The position numbers and the translations under genes are program-made. A model generated the notes under the pieces. That model did no database searches, was not told the origin of the DNA, and worked only from the letters and a program-made list of their open reading frames with translations. This document shows, piece by piece, positions 1 to 3,950 of a DNA stretch of 5,887 bases (positions are counted from its first letter, which is position 1; each line of letters starts with the position of its first letter). The stretch comes from Ruminococcus flavefaciens (GTDB lineage Bacteria; Bacillota; Clostridia; Oscillospirales; Ruminococcaceae), in the NCBI GenBank assembly GCA_002348905.1, contig DEBW01000097.1, forward strand, positions 1 through 5,887, in the 5' to 3' direction.

Positions 1-31
1 AGCCTTTTCATGCGGGAGCCCTGGCTTTTTT
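1..31 (+). terminator. Possible end of a terminator of an upstream gene
   Basis: AGCC at 1-4 can pair with GGCT at 23-26, and a run of six T (26-31) follows directly, as in a Rho-independent terminator. Only four pairs are visible around an 18-base loop. The A/T flanks could lengthen the stem, but the left arm is cut by the window edge, so the call is tentative. If real, it ends a plus-strand gene lying left of the window and insulates the promoter that starts 12 bases later. Confidence 0.3.
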
Positions 32-42
32 ATTCCGATTTA

Positions 43-71
43 TTGACAAAAACAATATGCAGTGATATAAT
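43..71 (+). promoter_or_regulatory. Consensus sigma-A promoter of the four-gene operon
   Basis: TTGACA at 43-48 and TATAAT at 66-71 both match the housekeeping consensus exactly and are 17 bp apart. TG at 63-64 adds an extended -10 (TGATATAAT). Transcription should begin near 78-80, giving a leader of about 48 nt before the ATG at 127. The ribosome binding site AGAGG (115-119) sits 7 nt before that ATG. I see no operator palindrome or riboswitch-like structure in the leader, so strong basal expression is the simplest reading. Confidence 0.88.
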
Positions 72-126
72 AATTTTATGTTTGCACACAGATTCGCTGA
101 AATAAACTGAGAAAAGAGGCGTTAGA

Positions 127-1005
127 ATGAAAACAGCAATAATGACCGATACAAATAGCGGAATAACTCTTGATGAAGGAAAAGAAAACGGCATATATGT
201 GCTGCCGATGCCAGTAATGATAGACGGCAGAGATTATCTCGAAGAAGTAACTCTTGACCATAAAATGCTTTATCAGGCATTGAATGATAACAAGGACATA
301 GTATCATCACAACCTTCTCCGGGCGACCTTACTGCAATGTGGGACAGCATACTCTCAGAAGGTTATGACGAAGTTGTATACATACCTATGACGAGCGGAC
401 TTAGCGGTTCATGTGCGACTGCGACAGCTCTTTCAGCCGATTATAACGGAAAAGTGCTTGTAGTTGACAACCACCGCATATCAATAACTCTGCTTGATTC
501 TGTATACGATGCAAAATTCATGGCAGACGAGGGAATGACAGGGCAGGAGATAAAGGAATACCTTGAAAAGAATACATATCAGAACGATATATATATCACG
601 CTCCACAGCCTTAAACGCATAATCAGGACAGGAAGGATAACAAAGGCGGGTGCAGCTATCGCAACAGTTCTGAATCTTAAACCTGTGCTGAAAATACAGG
701 GCGGAAAGCTTGATGCCTACGCAAAGGTGAGAGGCATGGAAAACGCCGAGCAGAAAATGTTTGAAGCGGTACACAATGACCTTGCAACAAAGTATAAGGA
801 CGTACCAAAGGCGCATCTGAGCATAGGTGCATCAGGTACAATGGAAACTCAGGAAATGATAGACCGCTGGGTAGGAATGATAAAGAATGAATTTCCGGGC
901 TATAAGGTAACATACAGACCTCTTGCCTGTAGCATAGCAAGTCACGTAGGCACAAATACACAGGGAGTTGCTGCCGGAGTTACAAAGCGTCCGCTGGCTA
1001 TATAA
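127..1005 (+). CDS. DegV family fatty-acid-binding protein
   Basis: DegV proteins are cytoplasmic two-domain proteins that bind a fatty acid. In Firmicutes the FakB members of the family present the lipid to the FakA kinase for phosphorylation and entry into phospholipid synthesis. At 292 residues the product has normal family length. Visible hallmarks are the N-terminal strand MKTAIMTDTNSGI, SSQPSPGD at residues 60-67 (the family T/S-S-Q-P-S-P signature), TSGLSGS at 89-95 (family SSGLSGT), LKRIIRTGRIT at 162-172 (the L..L..GGRI region, with one usual Gly replaced by Thr), and HVGTNTQGVA at 273-282, where HxGPGxxG is usual. AGAGG (115-119) supports this start. It is the first gene of an operon with three small transferase genes, with 25 bp to the next. 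No FakA gene is in view, so a FakB role is inferred. The original 'degradation' name is historical and not evidence of function. Confidence 0.93.
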   Translation: MKTAIMTDTNSGITLDEGKENGIYVLPMPVMIDGRDYLEEVTLDHKMLYQALNDNKDIVSSQPSPGDLTAMWDSILSEGYDEVVYIPMTSGLSGSCATATALSADYNGKVLVVDNHRISITLLDSVYDAKFMADEGMTGQEIKEYLEKNTYQNDIYITLHSLKRIIRTGRITKAGAAIATVLNLKPVLKIQGGKLDAYAKVRGMENAEQKMFEAVHNDLATKYKDVPKAHLSIGASGTMETQEMIDRWVGMIKNEFPGYKVTYRPLACSIASHVGTNTQGVAAGVTKRPLAI

Positions 1006-1030
1006 GACACTGTAAAGCAGGTGAGATAAA

Positions 1031-1531
1031 ATGGTACTAAGGAAGTATAAAAAAGAGGATTCTGCGGTAATATGCAAATGGCTCAGGAGCGAGGAAGAGT
1101 TATACAAATGGTCTGCTGACAGATTCAATAAATTTCCGCTCATGGAGAATGACATTGATGAAAATTATGTGCCTCAGATAGAGTCAGGACGCTTTTTTCC
1201 TATGTCGGCAACAGATGAAAACGGAAATCTGATTGGACATTTTATAATACGCTATCCGAGAAATGACGATGATTCAAGTGTGCGTTTCGGTTTCGTAGTA
1301 ATTGAACCCTCGATGCGTGGAAAAGGCTATGGAAAGGAAATGCTGAAACTTGGAACAGAATATGTCAGGGCAAATTTTAAAGTTGAAAGGATAGACTTAG
1401 GCGTATTCGCCAATAACGACAGTGCAAGACACTGCTATGAATCATTAGGATTCAAAGAGTACAACAGGCGTATATGTGAAATGCCGATAGGTGCATGGGA
1501 GTGTATCGACATGGAGATACTATTAAAATGA
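1031..1531 (+). CDS. GNAT family N-acetyltransferase
   Basis: This 166-residue protein is a single GNAT domain, predicted to move an acetyl group from acetyl-CoA to an amine. The acetyl-CoA pyrophosphate-binding motif A is clear: VVIEPSMRGKGYGKEML at residues 89-105, with the R/Q-x-x-G-x-G/A core as RGKGYG (96-101). Motif B follows as NNDSARHCYESLGF (128-141), whose Tyr is the usual general-acid position. The layout resembles the RimJ/RimL and aminoglycoside 6'-acetyltransferase-like groups, but the acceptor (protein N-terminus, small amine or antibiotic) cannot be read from the sequence. AGGTGAG (1019-1025) lies 5 nt before the ATG. The stop codon overlaps the next gene's start (ATGA at 1528-1531), indicating translational coupling with the nucleotidyltransferase. 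No signal peptide or membrane segment is visible, so it is cytoplasmic. Confidence 0.92.
   Translation: MVLRKYKKEDSAVICKWLRSEEELYKWSADRFNKFPLMENDIDENYVPQIESGRFFPMSATDENGNLIGHFIIRYPRNDDDSSVRFGFVVIEPSMRGKGYGKEMLKLGTEYVRANFKVERIDLGVFANNDSARHCYESLGFKEYNRRICEMPIGAWECIDMEILLK
1513..1516 (+). promoter_or_regulatory. Ribosome binding site deciding the nucleotidyltransferase start
   Basis: GGAG inside the end of the acetyltransferase gene lies 11 nt before the ATG at 1528. The alternative in-frame ATG at 1495 has only a weak GG(GA)-like match behind it and would add eleven residues that do not resemble the family's N-terminus. The 1528 start also gives the classical ATGA stop/start overlap, so it is preferred. 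Confidence 0.7.
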
Positions 1532-2181
1532 TAGATATTGAATCATGGCTTAATAGGTTTCTGCTTGCATTAGAGCAGTATTTTGGCAGCAGAGCCGAGT
1601 TTGTGGGCTTGCAGGGAAGTTACGGCAGGGGAGAAGCAATAGATTCAAGTGATATTGATATTGTGGTCATACTTGATAAGCTGTCCGCTGCTGATGTACG
1701 GAAGTATAATGAAATGCTCGATACACTGCCGCAAAGAGAGTTGATATGCGGTTTTCTCTCAGGCAAAGACGAGATAAAAAACTGGGAGACATCCGACTTA
1801 TTTCAGTTTTACCATGATACAAAGCCTATAAAAGGCAGACTTGAAGAACTGCTGCCGGTCATTGACAGCGATGCAGTAAACAGAGCTATAAAAATCGGTG
1901 TGTGCAATATTTTTCACGGCTGTGTGCATAATATGCTGTACGAAAAGAGCGATGATATTTTAAGAAGACTGTATAAGTCAGCGTCATTTGTCGTACAGGC
2001 GATATATTTTAAGCAGACCGGAGAATATATCAGCAGTTTGAAAGTGCTGAAAGACAAAGTTTCGGCAGATGAAAAAGTCATGATTGAAAATTTTACAGCC
2101 CTGAAAAGCGGCAAAACAGCTGATTTCATGAGAATGTCAGAGGAGTTGTTTAACTGGTCTGAAAAATGGATAAGCCAATAA
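1528..2181 (+). CDS. Nucleotidyltransferase-domain protein (Pol beta superfamily)
   Basis: This 217-residue protein carries the nucleotide-transfer core of the DNA polymerase beta superfamily, which includes aminoglycoside nucleotidyltransferases and MNT antitoxins. The signature is GLQGSYGRGEAIDSSDIDIV at residues 28-47: GS at 30-31, then the two metal-binding aspartates in SDID at 42 and 44. The third acidic ligand is not obvious; E71 in RELICGF (70-76) is a candidate. DLFQFYHDTKPIKG (90-103) matches, from memory, a conserved segment of a stand-alone Clostridia family. The rest (about 115-217) is predicted to be helical, comparable to the C-terminal domain of kanamycin nucleotidyltransferase or to HEPN-like bundles. 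It overlaps the acetyltransferase gene by 4 bp and is followed after 13 bp by an AAC(3)-like gene. The substrate is unknown; a resistance role is possible but unproven. No separate HEPN toxin gene is adjacent. Confidence 0.88.
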   Translation: MIDIESWLNRFLLALEQYFGSRAEFVGLQGSYGRGEAIDSSDIDIVVILDKLSAADVRKYNEMLDTLPQRELICGFLSGKDEIKNWETSDLFQFYHDTKPIKGRLEELLPVIDSDAVNRAIKIGVCNIFHGCVHNMLYEKSDDILRRLYKSASFVVQAIYFKQTGEYISSLKVLKDKVSADEKVMIENFTALKSGKTADFMRMSEELFNWSEKWISQ

Positions 2182-2184
2182 TAT

Positions 2185-2188
2185 GGAG
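2185..2188 (+). promoter_or_regulatory. Ribosome binding site deciding the AAC(3)-like gene start
   Basis: GGAG sits 6 nt before the ATG at 2195, an ideal spacing. A start at 2183 is in frame and four codons longer (METK), but it would place this GGAG inside the coding region and leave only GGA at 2168-2170, 12 nt away. Family members typically begin with a short Met-Thr-Arg/Lys stretch, which also fits MVTRQEF at 2195. Confidence 0.68.
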
Positions 2189-2194
2189 ACAAAA

Positions 2195-2932
2195 ATGGTT
2201 ACAAGACAGGAATTTAAAAAAGCTTTGACAGAACTCGGCGTTGAAAAGGGGATGACTTTGGAGGTCCATACCTCTCTCAGCGGTTTCGGAGAGCTTGAGG
2301 GCGGAGCTTTAACGGTCATCGACACGCTAAAGGAGCTTGTCACTGAGGAAGGCAGTATATTTATGCCTGCTCTCAGACTGAGCAAAGAACTTGAACTTAC
2401 CGACGCTGATAAAGAGCTTGGTATAACTGTAAAGATAAAGATACTTGAACCGGATGCGGAAAGGACAGCAATGGGAATAGTAGCAGATACGTTCAGAAAG
2501 CTTCCGGACACGTATACCGGAAGTGATACGATAAGTACGTCAGGCTGGGGAAAACACGGCAAAGAAGCACTGACAGGCGGACTTGACTATGCTATACACA
2601 ACGGCGGAAAAGCTCTGCTGTTCGGAGTTGATATCTACAAGCTGACCGCTATGCACTACGTAGAGGAGATAACTCCAGAGGACATATGCAAGCAGTTTGA
2701 ACCGAATGAAGAGATAAACTGGATATATCCTCCGGAAGAATGGTTCATCGAAGCAGGACATCCTCCTGTAAAAGCGTGGTATAAGATACAGGCTATGGCA
2801 TACGAAAAAGGACTTATCAAAGAAACATACATAGGCGGATGCAAAGTGATGTTTTTTGATATATGGTCAGTAGTATCGCTTTATGAGAACGAACTGAAAA
2901 ATGATCCTTACGGATTATGGGGAATGAGATAA
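2195..2932 (+). CDS. AAC(3) family N-acetyltransferase (divergent)
   Basis: The product (245 residues from this start) belongs to the Antibiotic_NAT fold, whose known members acetylate the 3-amino group of 2-deoxystreptamine aminoglycosides with acetyl-CoA. Matching landmarks in order are the N-terminal helix MVTRQEFKKALTELGV; VHTSLSGFGELEGGALTVID at 24-43 (family VHSSLS...GGA..VIDAL); EGSIFMPAL at 52-60 (family EGTLVMPT); ERTAMGIVADTFRKLP at 89-104 (family T.MG...E.FR..PG); and KALLFGVDIYKLTAMHYVEE at 139-158, carrying the His-x-x-Glu (H154, E157) of the family's HLAE motif. It differs from classical resistance enzymes where HP normally follows the R-S pair: here the segment reads GSDTISTSGWGKHG (109-122). 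Length is slightly short. Enzymes of this divergent type are widespread in Clostridia and may act on other amines. It is the last operon gene, 13 bp after the nucleotidyltransferase, and is followed by a terminator. Confidence 0.85.
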   Translation: MVTRQEFKKALTELGVEKGMTLEVHTSLSGFGELEGGALTVIDTLKELVTEEGSIFMPALRLSKELELTDADKELGITVKIKILEPDAERTAMGIVADTFRKLPDTYTGSDTISTSGWGKHGKEALTGGLDYAIHNGGKALLFGVDIYKLTAMHYVEEITPEDICKQFEPNEEINWIYPPEEWFIEAGHPPVKAWYKIQAMAYEKGLIKETYIGGCKVMFFDIWSVVSLYENELKNDPYGLWGMR

Positions 2933-2944
2933 AATTGCAGAAAA

Positions 2945-2976
2945 AAGCGACACTGTGAAGTGCCGCTTAATTTTTT
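2945..2976. terminator. Shared terminator between convergent genes
   Basis: A ten-pair stem, AAGCGACACT (2945-2954) against AGTGCCGCTT (2959-2968), closes a GTGA loop. On the plus strand it is followed by AA and six T (2971-2976) and contains one A-C mismatch. On the minus strand the mismatch becomes a G-U pair, and six T follow (complement of 2941-2946, partly stem). It therefore can stop transcription both from the operon ending at 2932 and from tyrA ending at 2984. Confidence 0.85.
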
Positions 2977-2983
2977 ATTCATG

Positions 2984-3835
2984 TTAGTTAGGCTGACCAA
3001 CTCTGTGGCGGAGATTGTCCTCTTTGAGTTTTCTGCCCTCAGCGATAAGTCTGAGCATTTCCTCAGAGTCGCTGAAACGGAGTGCGTGGCTGTACTTGTT
3101 GAGATTTTCGATAAGGGTATCGAGTTCAAAGATAAGGTTGTCACGGTTCTGCATAAAGAGGTCAGTCCACATCTTCTCGTTCATGGTAGCTATACGTGTC
3201 ATATCCTGAAAGCTTCCGCCGCTGAAACCACATTCAAGACCAAGTTCAGGGCTTTTTACGTAAGCGCTTGAAACTATATGTGCGAGCTGTGAAGTATAAG
3301 CTATCATTTTGTCGTGATTCTCAGGAGAGGTAACTACAACTTTGCCTGCTCCGATTTCATAAGAGAGAGCTTTCAGCAGTTCGATGTCCTCGTCCTTGCT
3401 GTCCTCAAAAGGAGCAACTATGAAGTTAGCCTTCTGGAAAAGGTCAGCGTTGCTGTTCTGATAACCGCCAAATTCCTTGCCAGCCATAGGGTGAATACCA
3501 ACATAGCGCATACCGTTTTCCTCGGCGAGAGCCTTTACACGGGCAGAGAAAGCGCCCTTTATACCACAGACATCAGTGATAAGTGTGGTTTTGTCGAATT
3601 TTGAGATATTTTCTCTGAGAAAGTTTTCGGCAGCCTCAGGAAAAAGAGAAACTATTGCAAGGTCATAGCCGGAGAAATCACCGCTGAACTCCTCGTCAAC
3701 AGCTACATCACGGAGAGCGGCAAACTGTATATCAGACTTGATATCGCATCCGACAACGTAATGGGTGGTATATTTTTTCAGTGCCTTGCAGATCGAGCCA
3801 CCGATAAGACCTAAACCAACAACGAGTATTTTCAT
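2984..3835 (-). CDS. tyrA: Prephenate dehydrogenase
   Basis: TyrA oxidises and decarboxylates prephenate to 4-hydroxyphenylpyruvate, the tyrosine branch of aromatic amino acid synthesis, in the cytoplasm. The N-terminal Rossmann fold shows VGLGLIGGS (residues 6-14) and an acidic residue ending strand 2 (D31 in GCDIKSD), which favours NAD+ over NADP+. The active-site motif GIHPMAGKE (113-121) supplies the catalytic His115. SPENHDKMIAYTSQLAHIVS (170-189) and GGSFQDMTRIA (206-216) are the conserved helices of the dimerisation/substrate domain. At 283 residues it is a single-domain enzyme with neither a chorismate mutase nor an ACT regulatory domain. The usual Ser of the DxxSxK motif is Gly91 here (TDVCGIK, 87-93). 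The ATG follows AAAGG (3849-3853) at normal distance. It has its own promoter and terminator and is transcribed alone, separate from any aromatic operon in view. Confidence 0.95.
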   Translation of the reverse strand: MKILVVGLGLIGGSICKALKKYTTHYVVGCDIKSDIQFAALRDVAVDEEFSGDFSGYDLAIVSLFPEAAENFLRENISKFDKTTLITDVCGIKGAFSARVKALAEENGMRYVGIHPMAGKEFGGYQNSNADLFQKANFIVAPFEDSKDEDIELLKALSYEIGAGKVVVTSPENHDKMIAYTSQLAHIVSSAYVKSPELGLECGFSGGSFQDMTRIATMNEKMWTDLFMQNRDNLIFELDTLIENLNKYSHALRFSDSEEMLRLIAEGRKLKEDNLRHRVGQPN

Positions 3836-3874
3836 ATTATGTACAACACCTTTCAGTCAAATTATGCCTTTTAC

Positions 3875-3903
3875 AGTATATCACTTTAAATAAGAAAAGT
3901 CAA
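3875..3903 (-). promoter_or_regulatory. Extended -10 sigma-A promoter of tyrA
   Basis: On the minus strand TTGACT (complement of 3898-3903) and TATACT (complement of 3875-3880) are separated by exactly 17 bp, and TG precedes the -10 (TGATATACT). Each hexamer is one base from consensus. The start should lie near 3867-3869, leaving a leader of roughly 33 nt that carries the ribosome binding site. That is too short for a T-box or an attenuator, so no tyrosine-responsive RNA element is visible. Confidence 0.88.
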
Positions 3904-3910
3904 GCTTCTG

Positions 3911-3944
3911 AAAAATTTAATCGGGACAGCTCAGCCGTCCCGAT
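3911..3944 (-). terminator. Terminator of the leucine-rich-repeat protein gene
   Basis: An eight-pair perfect stem, ATCGGGAC (3920-3927) with GTCCCGAT (3937-3944), has a nine-base loop. Read on the minus strand it is followed by TAAATTTTTC, with the T tract at 3911-3915. It begins 6 bp past the stop codon at 3951-3953. The plus side has no T run, so it works in the minus direction only. It ends 7 bp before the tyrA -35 and separates the two tandem genes. Confidence 0.8.
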
Positions 3945-3950
3945 ATTCTG

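Noticed and set aside
980..1004. A possible second promoter (TTACAA ... TATATA) ahead of the acetyltransferase gene
   Set aside because: The spacer is only 13 bp and the hexamers are poor; the 25-bp gap and the absence of a terminator favour read-through from the promoter at 43-71.
481..1155. Several antisense frames of 94-111 codons opposite degV and the acetyltransferase gene
   Set aside because: They carry Cys/Leu/Tyr-rich sequence typical of antisense shadows, and lack ribosome binding sites and any known motif.
3836..3868. A T-box or attenuator controlling tyrA
   Set aside because: The leader between the predicted start site and the ATG is about 33 nt, too short for such an element, and it shows no hairpin.
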